Shown here piece after piece: positions 53,665 to 62,207 of a DNA stretch of 64,000 nt. Below the pieces are notes generated by a model. The model did not search any database, was not told the DNA's origin, and saw only the letters and a list, made by a program, of their open reading frames with translations. Position numbers and translations under genes: made by a program. The stretch is from assembly GCF_002356115.1 (NCBI RefSeq), contig NZ_AP014836.1, forward strand, positions 248,001 through 312,000, in the 5' to 3' direction. Position 1 is the stretch's first letter. Every line of letters starts with the position of its first letter. The DNA is from Candidatus Nitrosoglobus terrae (GTDB taxonomy: Bacteria; Pseudomonadota; Gammaproteobacteria; Nitrosococcales; Nitrosococcaceae).

Positions 53665-54945
53665 TCATAGCTCAGCCAATACCCGTTTTGCCGCTTGTAG
53701 GGTTGCTTCTATATGCTGATCTTCATGGGCGCTGGAAACAAAACCTGCTTCAAAGGCTGAGGGGGCTAGATAAATCCCTTGTTTTAGCATTTCATGGAAA
53801 AAGCGCCTAAAGCGATCTAGGTGGCAAGTTGTCGCTTGATGATAGTGAGTAATTTCTTTCTCTTCAGTAAAGAACAGGCCAAACATTCCCCCAATCTGGT
53901 TTGCCGCCATGGGGATTCCGGTTGTTTGTGCTAGAGCAAGTAAGCCATTGACCAATTTTTGAGTTTGCTTTTCTAGGCGCTGATGAAATCCGGGGGCTTG
54001 AATGAGCTTAAGAGTCGCCAGTCCAGCGGCCATAGCGACGGGATTACCAGAAAGGGTACCCGCTTGATACACAGGGCCTAGAGGGGCAATCATCTCCATA
54101 ATTTCCCGACGACCTCCAAAAGCGGCTACGGGCAACCCTCCGCCCACGATCTTACCTAACGTGGTGAGATCCGGCTTAATGCCATACAATGCCTGCGCTC
54201 CTCCTAAAGCCACTCGAAAGCCCGTCATGACCTCATCAAAAATCAGTACGCTTTCATATTGATCGCAAATATTACGCAATCCTTGTAAAAAACCAGGCAC
54301 CGGAAGAATACAGTTCATATTCCCCGCTACAGGTTCAACAATAATGGCAGCAATTTCTTGACCAAAGTGGGTAAACGCTTCTTCAACGGCCCCTAAATTA
54401 TTGTAGCTGACCACCAAGGTTTGCTCTGCTAAGGCTAGAGGGATGCCCCCTGAAGTAGGGACTCCTAGCGTTAAAGCCCCCGATCCAGCCTTCACCAACA
54501 AAGAATCCCCATGGCCATGATAACAGCCTTCAAATTTCAAAATCTTATCTCGACCGGTAAACCCCCGAGCTAGCCGAATAGCGCTCATGGTAGCTTCGGT
54601 GCCAGAGCTGACCATCCGCACCAGATTCATGCTGGGCACTAAACGGCAGAGGGTTTCCGCCATTTCTACCTCAATGGCGGTGGGTGCCCCAAAACCTAGC
54701 CCTTGGGCGGCTTTTTCTTGTACTGCGGCTACCACGTCAGGATGGGCGTGACCCACGATCATCGGCCCCCAAGAACCCACATAATCAATATAAGCATTAC
54801 CTTCAGTATCATATAAATAAGGCCCTTTCCCGTGGGAGAAAAATACCGGCTCACCTCCCACCCCTTTAAAGGCCCGTACGGGAGAATTCACTCCACCGGG
54901 AATATGGACTTGTGCGCGTTGAAATAAGGTATGTGAATGAGCCAT
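53665..54945 (-). CDS. hemL: Glutamate-1-semialdehyde 2,1-aminomutase
   Basis: HemL turns glutamate 1-semialdehyde into 5-aminolevulinate, the precursor of heme and other tetrapyrroles. The 426-residue PLP protein has the family start [36 protein letters not shown] and [18 protein letters not shown] with the PLP lysine. The length is normal. It is divergent from the DUF29 gene. Confidence 0.97.
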   Translation of the reverse strand: MAHSHTLFQRAQVHIPGGVNSPVRAFKGVGGEPVFFSHGKGPYLYDTEGNAYIDYVGSWGPMIVGHAHPDVVAAVQEKAAQGLGFGAPTAIEVEMAETLCRLVPSMNLVRMVSSGTEATMSAIRLARGFTGRDKILKFEGCYHGHGDSLLVKAGSGALTLGVPTSGGIPLALAEQTLVVSYNNLGAVEEAFTHFGQEIAAIIVEPVAGNMNCILPVPGFLQGLRNICDQYESVLIFDEVMTGFRVALGGAQALYGIKPDLTTLGKIVGGGLPVAAFGGRREIMEMIAPLGPVYQAGTLSGNPVAMAAGLATLKLIQAPGFHQRLEKQTQKLVNGLLALAQTTGIPMAANQIGGMFGLFFTEEKEITHYHQATTCHLDRFRRFFHEMLKQGIYLAPSAFEAGFVSSAHEDQHIEATLQAAKRVLAEL

Positions 54946-55117
54946 ATTAAAACCTCAATGATTTAGGTGGTATTAAGTGAAGCAAGCAGTAAGCTTAACT
55001 TGTTGTATCATTATTTTAACCAAAATACCCTAGGAGGCTAGTTTCTTTAGCAGTTTATGAGTGACATCAATAGATAATAGGGTTTAATGGATAACTATAT
55101 CATCGAGGAAATAGGCC

Positions 55118-55558
55118 ATGAGTACCTATAAAGCTGATTTTTATGCGTGGACGCAAGAGACAGCAGCCCTTCTTAAGCAGGGTCGATTTAGTGAGGTAGA
55201 TATGGAGGCATTGATTGAAGAGGTGGAGGATATGGGAGCAAGCAAGGAGCGCGAGCTTGAAAGTCGTCTGATGGCATTACTGATTCACCTACTTAAATGG
55301 CAGTATCAGCCGACTCATCAAGGCTTTAGCTGGCGACAAACCATTGAGAACCAGCGCGGAAGAATAAAGCGTAGACTTAATAAAACCCCTAGTCTTAAAC
55401 CGAAGTTAATTGAGATCATGGAAGAGGCTTATTTGGATGCAATTGGGGAGGCGGCGCTTGAAACCGGCCTTGCTAAGAAGACTTTTCCCGCTAACTTTGA
55501 GCAAACCGGCTGGAGTATAGCGCAGGTGCTGAATGAGGCGTTTTATCCAGAATCATGA
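55118..55558 (+). CDS. DUF29 family protein, copy 1
   Basis: A 146-residue DUF29 protein, opening ADFYAWTQETAALLKQG with the central LLIHLLKWQYQP motif. The family is common in bacteria with many repeats and mobile regions, and its function is unknown. Its stop overlaps the hsdS start (ATGA), so they are co-translated. A second copy at 61.4 kb shares the start MSTY.TDFYAWTQETAA.L and the same central motif, at clearly lower overall identity. Confidence 0.88.
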   Translation: MSTYKADFYAWTQETAALLKQGRFSEVDMEALIEEVEDMGASKERELESRLMALLIHLLKWQYQPTHQGFSWRQTIENQRGRIKRRLNKTPSLKPKLIEIMEEAYLDAIGEAALETGLAKKTFPANFEQTGWSIAQVLNEAFYPES

Positions 55559-56799
55559 CTAATCCGCACAACCCAAAGAGGGCCTTAACACCCCGCCTAC
55601 GTTTTCCAGAGTTTCGGGAGGCGGGGGCGTGGGAAATAAAACCGCTAAATCAAGTATCACCATCTATCTTTGATGGAACTCATCAAACCCCGAAATATAC
55701 GGAAAGGGGAGTCCCGTTTTTTAGTGTGGAAAACATCGTTAGCGGAAACAAGAACAAGTTTATTTCGGAGCAGGACCATATTGCTGCGACCCGAAAAAAT
55801 AAACCGAAATTAGGAGATATCCTTATCACCCGTATTGGAATAATTGGATATTCGACTATTGTTGACTGGGATTATGAATTTAGTATTTACGTAACCTTAG
55901 CAGTAATTAAAAAATCACTAATTGCCGATTCATACTTTCTACATTGTTATTTCCAGTCAGAGCGATATCAAAAAGAAATTCTTAGCAAGTCTCTATTGAA
56001 TGCGGCTCCATGTAAAATCAATATGGATGAGCTTCGTAAAACTGAGGTATTGTTTCCAAAACTTCCAGAGCAACAAAAAATTGCCGCCTGCCTTTCCTCT
56101 CTCGACGAACTCATCACGGCAGAAACCCAAAAACTAGAAGCCCTCAAAATTCATAAAAAAGGCTTAATGCAACAACTGTTCCCCCGTGAAGGGGAAACTG
56201 TGCCCCGCCTACGCTTTCCTGAATTTCGGGAGGCGGGGGAGTGGGAAGAAAAGCAGCTAGGGCAGTTTGGTGATGTATTGATGTGCAAAAGGATTTTTGC
56301 ACACGAAACAAGTGATGCTGGCGGTGTTCCATTTTTCAAAATCGGTACGTTAGACGGCAAACCAGATGCTTTTATAAGTAAAGAGCTTTTTGAGATCTAT
56401 AAGGCCAAGTACAACTTTCCTCGAACAGGCGAGGTATTGATTACATGCAGTGGAACGGTTGGTAAATGTCTTCCATACGATGGGAAAGATGCATACTACC
56501 AAGATTCAAACATTGTTTGGATTGACAACCCAACGCTTAAGGTGAGTAATGAATTTTTGTATGCCATTCTCTTAAGTGTTGATTGGGGAAGTTTGAACTC
56601 CACAACGATTACACGAATATATGGGGCAGATTTACGAGGATTGCTTATTAAATTCCCCTCTGAAAAGAAAGAACAACACCGCATTGCCGCCTGCCTCTCT
56701 TCCCTCGATGATCTCATCACCGCCCAACGCCAAAAAATCGACACCCTTAAACGCCATAAAAAAGGCTTGATGCAGCAGTTGTTTCCTAAGCCTGAATAA
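55555..56799 (+). CDS. hsdS: Orphan type I restriction-modification specificity subunit HsdS
   Basis: HsdS supplies target recognition for type I R-M complexes. The 414-residue protein has two halves, each opening PRLRFPEFREAG.WE (about 14-27 and about 215-228) and each closing with EQQKIAACLSSLDELITA...HKKGLMQQLFP. These repeats bound the two target-recognition domains. No hsdM or hsdR lies near: the left neighbour is DUF29, itself overlapped by 4 bases. A third isolated copy of the opening repeat is at 59.6 kb. It is possibly a decoy or a spare recognition subunit for an hsdM elsewhere. Confidence 0.9.
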   Translation: MTNPHNPKRALTPRLRFPEFREAGAWEIKPLNQVSPSIFDGTHQTPKYTERGVPFFSVENIVSGNKNKFISEQDHIAATRKNKPKLGDILITRIGIIGYSTIVDWDYEFSIYVTLAVIKKSLIADSYFLHCYFQSERYQKEILSKSLLNAAPCKINMDELRKTEVLFPKLPEQQKIAACLSSLDELITAETQKLEALKIHKKGLMQQLFPREGETVPRLRFPEFREAGEWEEKQLGQFGDVLMCKRIFAHETSDAGGVPFFKIGTLDGKPDAFISKELFEIYKAKYNFPRTGEVLITCSGTVGKCLPYDGKDAYYQDSNIVWIDNPTLKVSNEFLYAILLSVDWGSLNSTTITRIYGADLRGLLIKFPSEKKEQHRIAACLSSLDDLITAQRQKIDTLKRHKKGLMQQLFPKPE

Positions 56800-57278
56800 T
56801 TAACAAGGTACTAGGAGCTTTTTTGTTGAAAGCTTAACCCGTTCATATCCTAAGCGGTGGTTTATTTCTGTGCGTTAGACTCTTACGGTCACGCGCTGAT
56901 TCCGCTGGTAAGTCGGGGGCTAAAGTTGATTGTCCGGGGGTAAATTAAAGTTCTCTTATATACAGATACAGGATCAGGACTTAAAAACAGTTAAAATTAC
57001 AATAACTTACAAAGATAAAGGTTATCTTATAAGATACTATTCCAGTAATATATATTCGTGCTGGAATTAGGATAATGACTGAAAAACACATTGAAGGAAT
57101 ACGGGGATGTTATGACCCCTAGCTAGAGTGCGAAGCGTGGCGGCGCACAGAGCGCGAGGGCAGCTTAAGGTGATTTGAGGCGGCTAGAATTCGCGGTATA
57201 ATCGAGTGCGCAGGTAGCTGATGTTAGCGCACCAACTACCCACTTGCCACAGACCTAATAGCCTTAAATATTGAGGCC
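56800..57278. other. Region upstream of TnpB, likely element left end
   Basis: Nothing coding is recognised in about 480 bases. A GC-richer part (56870-56940, 57110-57260) differs from the AT-rich middle and probably includes the left end of the TnpB element. The end itself could not be resolved. Confidence 0.4.
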
Positions 57279-58451
57279 ATGACTGAATCTAATTCTACTA
57301 AAATCCAACGAAGCTACAAGTTTCGCTGCTATCCCAATAGCATTCAACGCCAGCAATTATCCATTGAATTTGGTCATGCTCGTTGGGTATGGAATAGTTG
57401 TTTAGCTTGGCGTACGAATATCTATAAAGTCTATGGTGAGAAAGTCACAGCGATAGATTTTAGTCGTGAACTCACTTTTCTTAAGCAACTAGATACTTAT
57501 AGTTGGTTAAAAGAAGCAAGTGCTACAGTTCTTAACCAAAAACTCAGAGACCAAGATATAGCCTTTAGGAATTTCTTTGCTGGTCGTGCAAAGTATCCTA
57601 AGTTTAAAAAGAAGTTACATGCCCAAAGCATCCGCTATCAGCTAGACCAACGAATAATCACTAACCTGTATCGAGCTGGTGAATTTATCAAGCTTCCTAA
57701 ATTAGGCGTACTTAAACTTAAGTGGTCTCGTAAGCCCATAGATATTCCTAAAGTGGTTACAGTTATTAAAGACTGTACAGATCACTACTTTGTCTCCTTT
57801 ATGTGTGAAGAAAGTATTCAACCTCTACCGCGAAAGCCAAACGGTATTGGTATAGATTTAGGTGTTAGGGATGTTGTAGTTACTTCTGAGGGTTGGAAAT
57901 CAGGCAATCCAAAACATCTACGCTTACATGCTCGCACATTAAAGAAAGCTCAGAGACGATTTTCTAGGAAGATAAAGGGTAGTAAACGATGGCATAAACA
58001 ACGAGTTATCGTTGCTAACGTGCATGCCAAAGTAAGAAATACCCGCCAAGACTGGATACACAAGCTCAGCACTACCCTTATTTACCAAGCAGGTTTTATT
58101 GCTATGGAAGATTTAAACGTTAAGGGTATGATGGCTAATCGACGATTGTCTAAAGCTATTGGGGATGTAGGCATGCACGATCTTAACCGACAATTGGAAT
58201 ATAAGGCCAAGTGGGCTGGTACTGAGTTTGTGCAGGTAAACCGCTGGGCACCTACTAGTAAGACGTGTTCTGAGTGCAGCAGCGTACAAGAGACCATGCC
58301 GTTATCGGTGCGCAATTGGACATGTCCAGACTGTAATATATCTCATGATAGAGATGTTAATGCAGCTAAGAATATTTTAGCGTTAGCTACGGTTGGGAGA
58401 ATCGAAAGTTATGCGCGTGGAGGGGTACACAAACTGGAGGTAGTTGTATGA
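57279..58451 (+). CDS. tnpB: TnpB RNA-guided nuclease of an IS605/IS607-type element
   Basis: A complete 390-residue TnpB. The N-terminal KSYKFRCYPN-like start, the RuvC-I GIDLGVRD, RuvC-II IAMEDLNVKGM with its glutamate, a zinc ribbon (CSEC...CPDC) and RuvC-III HDRDVNAAKNIL are all intact. TnpB cuts DNA guided by an omega RNA from the element's 3' end. No TnpA transposase accompanies it, so movement would need one elsewhere. Sequence after the stop (58452-58515) has features of the right end and runs into the RepL-like remnant. Confidence 0.92.
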   Translation: MTESNSTKIQRSYKFRCYPNSIQRQQLSIEFGHARWVWNSCLAWRTNIYKVYGEKVTAIDFSRELTFLKQLDTYSWLKEASATVLNQKLRDQDIAFRNFFAGRAKYPKFKKKLHAQSIRYQLDQRIITNLYRAGEFIKLPKLGVLKLKWSRKPIDIPKVVTVIKDCTDHYFVSFMCEESIQPLPRKPNGIGIDLGVRDVVVTSEGWKSGNPKHLRLHARTLKKAQRRFSRKIKGSKRWHKQRVIVANVHAKVRNTRQDWIHKLSTTLIYQAGFIAMEDLNVKGMMANRRLSKAIGDVGMHDLNRQLEYKAKWAGTEFVQVNRWAPTSKTCSECSSVQETMPLSVRNWTCPDCNISHDRDVNAAKNILALATVGRIESYARGGVHKLEVVV

Positions 58452-58516
58452 CTGCTAAAAGACTCCTGCGAAACGCGAATTGTAGCCAATCGAATGAGGC
58501 TGCCGGGAACAGCCAA

Positions 58517-58992
58517 ATGAAATTTAGCCGCAAACTCCAAATACAAATAGATGCTAATACGGGGGAATTCTTGAAAAGGGTTTTGTGGCCTATATTGTTC
58601 CTAAGCGACAAAATGGATTTGAAAAGGAGTGGCTAGCGATGTCTCAAGAAGCACTTAAAGCCCTTGCAACCAGCGGGTTGAATGGGGAAGATTTTAGGGT
58701 GCTGATGGCCTTATTAGCGCGGCTTGATTTTGAAAACCTGCTCATCGTCAATCAAGCGGAAATCGCCCGTGAAATTAATATAAAGCGCCCTAATATAAAT
58801 AGAGCTATTAAGAATCTCATTGCTATCGATGCGCTTTTAGAAGGGCCTAAAGTGGGTACAAACCGCTCTTATCGGCTTAATCCTTACTTTGGCTGGAAGG
58901 GGAGCGCTAAAAATCACCGTAAAGCTTTAGATAAGAGGATGCAGGCGACAGGGCTAAAGGTATTTGAGGGGAATAAAGATCTTAAGTCTTGA
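58517..58992 (+). pseudogene. RepL-like plasmid replication initiator, frameshifted near its N-terminus
   Basis: The ATG at 58517 starts KFSRKLQIQIDANTGE; the frame then breaks near 58566, and the second frame reads ILEKGFVAYIVPKRQNGFEKEWLAMSQEALKALA with a winged helix (VNQAEIAREINIKRPNINRAIKNLI) and FGWKGSAKNHRK. This is the RepL family pattern. One missing A in GGGGGAATTC would restore the frame. A restart at ATG 58639 could still yield a wHTH domain. It indicates that a plasmid once integrated here. Confidence 0.75.
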
Positions 58993-59100
58993 GAGGTATA
59001 TTCGCTATATATTTTATTTACTATATATTTATGTATATATAAGAAAGGAAGAGGAGGGCGAGCGGTAAAACTGTATTTTACGTACAAAGGAGAGGGAAAG
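58993..59100. other. AT-rich spacer with short purine-rich runs
   Basis: A short spacer with TATATTTATGTATATA-type repeats. Nothing coding is recognised; the ribosome site GGAGAGG of the next small gene is at its end. Confidence 0.35.
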
Positions 59101-59238
59101 ATGAAAAAGCAGACTTTATATAGGTATCAACAAATACGGAATACGCTATTCGTACTTATCTCAAAACACGCTGAAACATTAGCGATGATTGTCCTTTATT
59201 TACTAGCGTTAGCCGTAACAATCCAGGCAGAAAGCTAA
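59101..59238 (+). CDS. Small single-span membrane protein (45 residues)
   Basis: An ATG with the good ribosome site GGAGAGG encodes 45 residues: a basic N-terminus (MKKQTLYRYQQ) and one hydrophobic helix (LAMIVLYLLALAVTIQA). No family is recognised. Placed between a plasmid initiator and an integrase remnant, it may be a small plasmid gene. Confidence 0.45.
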   Translation: MKKQTLYRYQQIRNTLFVLISKHAETLAMIVLYLLALAVTIQAES

Positions 59239-59311
59239 CTCACTGTACAAGCCATTAGTGGCCTGATTAAAACGAAATTAATTCGCATATGCTATTTAAT
59301 ACCATAGCCGA

Positions 59312-59554
59312 TTAACCGCCCACAGCCTACGGTATACAGTAGTAGGGCTGATGGGCGGCTCTAGTCTGCAAGCGGCGAGGCAACTTGCCCGCCATTCCAA
59401 AATGACTACCATTAAGATTTATACTCACAGCCTAGAAGCCTTTAATAACTCACGCCCTTTCATCATTAACAGCGTCATTTTTCGACATAGGAGATCAACG
59501 GGCATGGGTGAGGAGCGTAAAATAATGAACGCCATGGGCTTAAAAATAAATTAG
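59312..59554 (+). pseudogene. C-terminal remnant of a tyrosine recombinase
   Basis: The open stretch reads LTAHSLRYT, then LMGGSSLQAARQLARHSKMTTIKIYTHSLEAFNNS. This is the catalytic end of a phage/plasmid integrase with H-x-L-R and the tyrosine (IYTHSL). The N-terminal three quarters are absent. It marks the boundary of a past insertion. Confidence 0.75.
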
Positions 59555-59603
59555 CTGTGCTGTTACTTCATTTACTCAAAAAGAATGTATTAACATTTTG
59601 GTT

Positions 59604-59662
59604 ATGCTTGCCTGAATTTTAGGAAGCGGGGGTGTGGGAGATAAAAAAGCTGGGTTTGTTAG
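59604..59662 (+). repeat. Isolated third copy of the hsdS opening repeat
   Basis: The stretch CTGAATTTTAGGAAGCGGGG followed by GTGTGGGAGATAAAAAAGCTGG matches the two hsdS repeats at about 55,596 and 56,212 (the copies that encode PEFREAG.WE). It is not in an open frame. It is a fragment of another hsdS gene. Confidence 0.75.
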
Positions 59663-59768
59663 GTGCCTGACTTATAGGATTGTTAGGCTAGCTGTAGTGT
59701 AGCTGTAAGCCATAGGAGGGAGTGTAAAAATAATTGACAGAAGCGAGCATGAGGGTTAGAAGGCATAG

Positions 59769-59806
59769 AGAACAGCCTAGTAAAGCAAAGACTAGGCTGT
59801 TCTGTT
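59769..59806 (-). terminator. Hairpin after PEP-CTERM gene 2
   Basis: A perfect 13-base-pair stem (AGAACAGCCTAGT / ACTAGGCTGTTCT) with a 9-base loop, 29 bases past the stop of the minus-strand gene. No T-run follows on that strand, so its role as an intrinsic terminator is moderate. Confidence 0.55.
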
Positions 59807-59834
59807 CCATCAATAAGTTATCAGTTAAATAATA

Positions 59835-60602
59835 TTAAACAGCAAGATGGGGGTTCAGTGAGATCAGTTGACTACGATGTAGTCTAGGTATTAAGCCCAT
59901 CATCAGCAGCCCAAGGCCAAAAATACTTAACATACTAGGTTCGGGCGTTGGGTGAACGGATTCTATTAAATAGACCCCCCCCGTTGTATAGTTGGAGTTG
60001 GGAGTGTTCCCCGGACCTTGGGTATTCCACCCTAAAATGAATTCACCTGATGAGAACTTCGCATAAGGATTATTACCTATCTTAAGATAGGTCTTATTAT
60101 TTCCTTGAAGGGTAACCATTTGGAGATCACCACCATTTAATGTGGGATCAGAGTAAAAAGTACCATTGGAGCCGGAAATGTAATAACCAAATTGATCCGT
60201 CGGATCATTAGTAAAAGGTACTGGAACTCCATTATTTACAGAGAACTCATTACCGTTCTCAGTCAATGAGACCGCCGAATTTTCGCTTGTCGCATCGGCA
60301 CTAAATATTTGTAATGTAGTATTTATATTATTAGGGTCATAGATACCAAAGGAGTAACCATTATTACTTGTGGCTTGGAAGACGACTCTATTTTCGCTAC
60401 CCCCACTTGAGTCCATAACCCAGTGACTGCTTGGAAATACCTGATCGGTAGTGGTATTAATCGGCGTCGGCGGAGTTGTAGGCTTAGTAATGTTGTTTAG
60501 GTCATCCTGTAGGGCATCGTTCATCATAATGGTAGCCGTGGCAGGCATTGTAAAAAAGGTTGTGACTAATCCAGCAAGACCTAAATACGTATATTTATTC
60601 AT
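59835..60602 (-). CDS. PEP-CTERM surface protein 2
   Basis: A 255-residue exported protein. The signal peptide (MNKYTYLGLAGLVTTFFTMPATA) leads a beta-rich domain (residues about 50-215) without recognised motifs. The C-terminus TPEPSMLSIFGLGLLMMGLIPRLHR is a standard PEP-CTERM signal cut by an exosortase. Upstream at 60672-60685 (minus strand) is a sigma-54-type -24/-12 promoter, about 70 bases before the start. It lies within the plasmid-derived stretch, so it may have been acquired with it. Confidence 0.9.
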   Translation of the reverse strand: MNKYTYLGLAGLVTTFFTMPATATIMMNDALQDDLNNITKPTTPPTPINTTTDQVFPSSHWVMDSSGGSENRVVFQATSNNGYSFGIYDPNNINTTLQIFSADATSENSAVSLTENGNEFSVNNGVPVPFTNDPTDQFGYYISGSNGTFYSDPTLNGGDLQMVTLQGNNKTYLKIGNNPYAKFSSGEFILGWNTQGPGNTPNSNYTTGGVYLIESVHPTPEPSMLSIFGLGLLMMGLIPRLHRSQLISLNPHLAV

Positions 60603-60671
60603 AAATATTGCCTCTACTTTAGTTGTTATTGAGTAATTATACTTATAATAAATAAAGCAATTATAAGATTA

Positions 60672-60685
60672 GCAATAACCATGCC
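60672..60685 (-). promoter_or_regulatory. Sigma-54-type promoter of PEP-CTERM gene 2
   Basis: On the minus strand GGCATGGTTATTGC has the invariant GG and GC at spacing 10. It is the same architecture as at 16534-16547. Confidence 0.7.
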
Positions 60686-61134
60686 TAAAGGTTAATAATT
60701 GAATGTTTATAAGTAGATAGGATTTTTCTTGGGCATCTAGCGCTGTGGGGATTGTAAAAAATAATGACAGTAGCCATATAAAAATCCTGAGGGTATCAAG
60801 GCTTAAGGGTGTCTTTCTTAGGGGAGTTTAGTACTAATATTTCTATTAGTTTCAAATATTTATGAGTTGTGGAGCCATAACATATTTAATATCTATTTTC
60901 AAGATCCAAAAATGTTAAAAATATTGACAGATTAGATGTCATTTTATTTTACAGATTGTTTTAGCGGTGGATGATGAAGCAGGCTACTTAAGTTTTATGA
61001 CATTTCAATTCAGGAAGGCAATGTTATTCTAGATAGAGGCTTAGTTTTTATTGATAAGAGCTGTCCTGCTAATCTTTTTTAGCAAAGATCAAAAAACTAA
61101 TTAAGCTATATTAGAGCTGAAACGATGACCAGAA
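60686..61134. other. Intergenic region with TTGACAG-type repeats
   Basis: Nothing coding was recognised in about 450 bases. Segments near 60753-60779 and 60914-60940 resemble the segment at 59726-59752 (GTAAAAATAATTGACAGAAG-like). Confidence 0.35.
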
Positions 61135-61389
61135 AATGAATTATACAAATGGATGCTGATACGGGGAGAAATTCTGGAAGGGAGCTGTATGGTTTATAAG
61201 GAAAAGATTTTAGATTTGGCTATCAAGCAAATCAACAAGCATACAGACATCGAAGTCAGCTACTAGTAACAGAAACAGGGTCGTAAGGTATCAGGGTTCT
61301 TCTTTAGCTTTAAGCAAGAGGGGTCTGAAGCTGAAAAGAACCATTTTATACCTTTTCAGCAGCAATTCATCCCTCATACAACAGGATAA
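61135..61389 (+). pseudogene. Remnant joining a RepL-like start to a Rep_3-like C-terminus
   Basis: The stretch IQMDADTG (61144 onwards) matches the RepL-like start at 58.5 kb. After a frame break the other frame reads EILEGSCMVYKEKILDLAIKQINKHTDIEVSY, two stops (TAG TAA), then QKQGRKVSGFFFSFKQE. The latter part resembles the C-terminus of Rep_3 plasmid initiators (AIKEIN..TD..VSY, GRKV). It is a plasmid relic and cannot make a functional protein. Confidence 0.65.
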
Positions 61390-61393
61390 CTTT

Positions 61394-61822
61394 ATGAGCA
61401 CCTATGAGACAGATTTTTATGCTTGGACACAGGAGACGGCGGCAAAGCTACGACAAGGGAAACTGGCCGAGGTGGATTTAGAACAGATTGCTGAGGAACT
61501 GGAGGAAATGGGCAGAAGTGAGTTGAGGGAGCTGGATAGTCGGCTAGGTAAACTTTTGGCACACTTACTCAAATGGCAGTATCAGCCAACACACCGAGGC
61601 AAAAGCTGGCTGTTTACGATTACCGACCAGCGCGCTCGAATTCAAAAACTTATACGGAAAAATCTTGGACTGCAACCTAAGATAGCTGAGGCTTTGGCGG
61701 ATGCTTACCCCGATGCGGTCCGCTTGGCTGCTTTTGAGACAAATTCTGAGTTATCAGATTTTCCCTTAACATGCCCATGGACTTGGGGGCAGGTGATTGA
61801 TGAGGCTTTTTATCCTGAGTAA
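61394..61822 (+). CDS. DUF29 family protein, copy 2
   Basis: A 142-residue DUF29 protein, clearly paralogous to the copy at 55.1 kb over its N-terminal 50 residues (MSTYETDFYAWTQETAAKLRQGKLAEVDLE) and the LLKWQYQPTH motif. The family function is unknown. It closes the plasmid-derived region. Confidence 0.88.
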   Translation: MSTYETDFYAWTQETAAKLRQGKLAEVDLEQIAEELEEMGRSELRELDSRLGKLLAHLLKWQYQPTHRGKSWLFTITDQRARIQKLIRKNLGLQPKIAEALADAYPDAVRLAAFETNSELSDFPLTCPWTWGQVIDEAFYPE

Positions 61823-62057
61823 ATAAGGCTCCACTCTTAGTTTCCAAAACTCTAAATTTCGTGGGTCGCCATCGCCAGCAGGCTTGTGGAGGGTCAGGAG
61901 TAGAGTAGAGCAGGCATGGAGGATCTCTAGGATGTTCTAAGTAGGGATCTACTGGTGAACCCAGTCATCTCCGCCGCTTGCGTAAAGGTAATAAGCTGTA
62001 GGTTATTCGTATTGAGCGCATTTGTTGCGGCTGTAATTCTTGAAAACCGGTGGATCG
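61823..62057. other. Intergenic region, no gene seen
   Basis: GC-richer bases after DUF29 copy 2 without a recognisable gene. Confidence 0.35.
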
Positions 62058-62194
62058 TTATTGAAAGCTCAGTTCTGCAATTTCATCCGCCCAAGCCTTC
62101 TTTCCATCACCACGTAGGTATTCAATAGCTGCCTTTTTGGATGGAGAGATATAGTCAACCGTATTTTGCCCAAAAGTGCTATATTTCTATAGAA
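62058..62194 (-). pseudogene. C-terminal fragment of an unidentified small protein
   Basis: On the minus strand a 45-residue open stretch reads STFGQNTVDYISPSKKAAIEYLRGDGKKAWADEIAELSFQ and stops at 62058. No start or upstream part is present. It is perhaps a fragment of a small helical protein or antitoxin; no family is recognised. Confidence 0.35.
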
Positions 62195-62207
62195 GAAGTG
62201 AATAGAG

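Noticed and set aside
56800-57278. IS607 tnpA upstream of the intact TnpB
   Set aside because: No serine recombinase motif or open frame of the right size is present.
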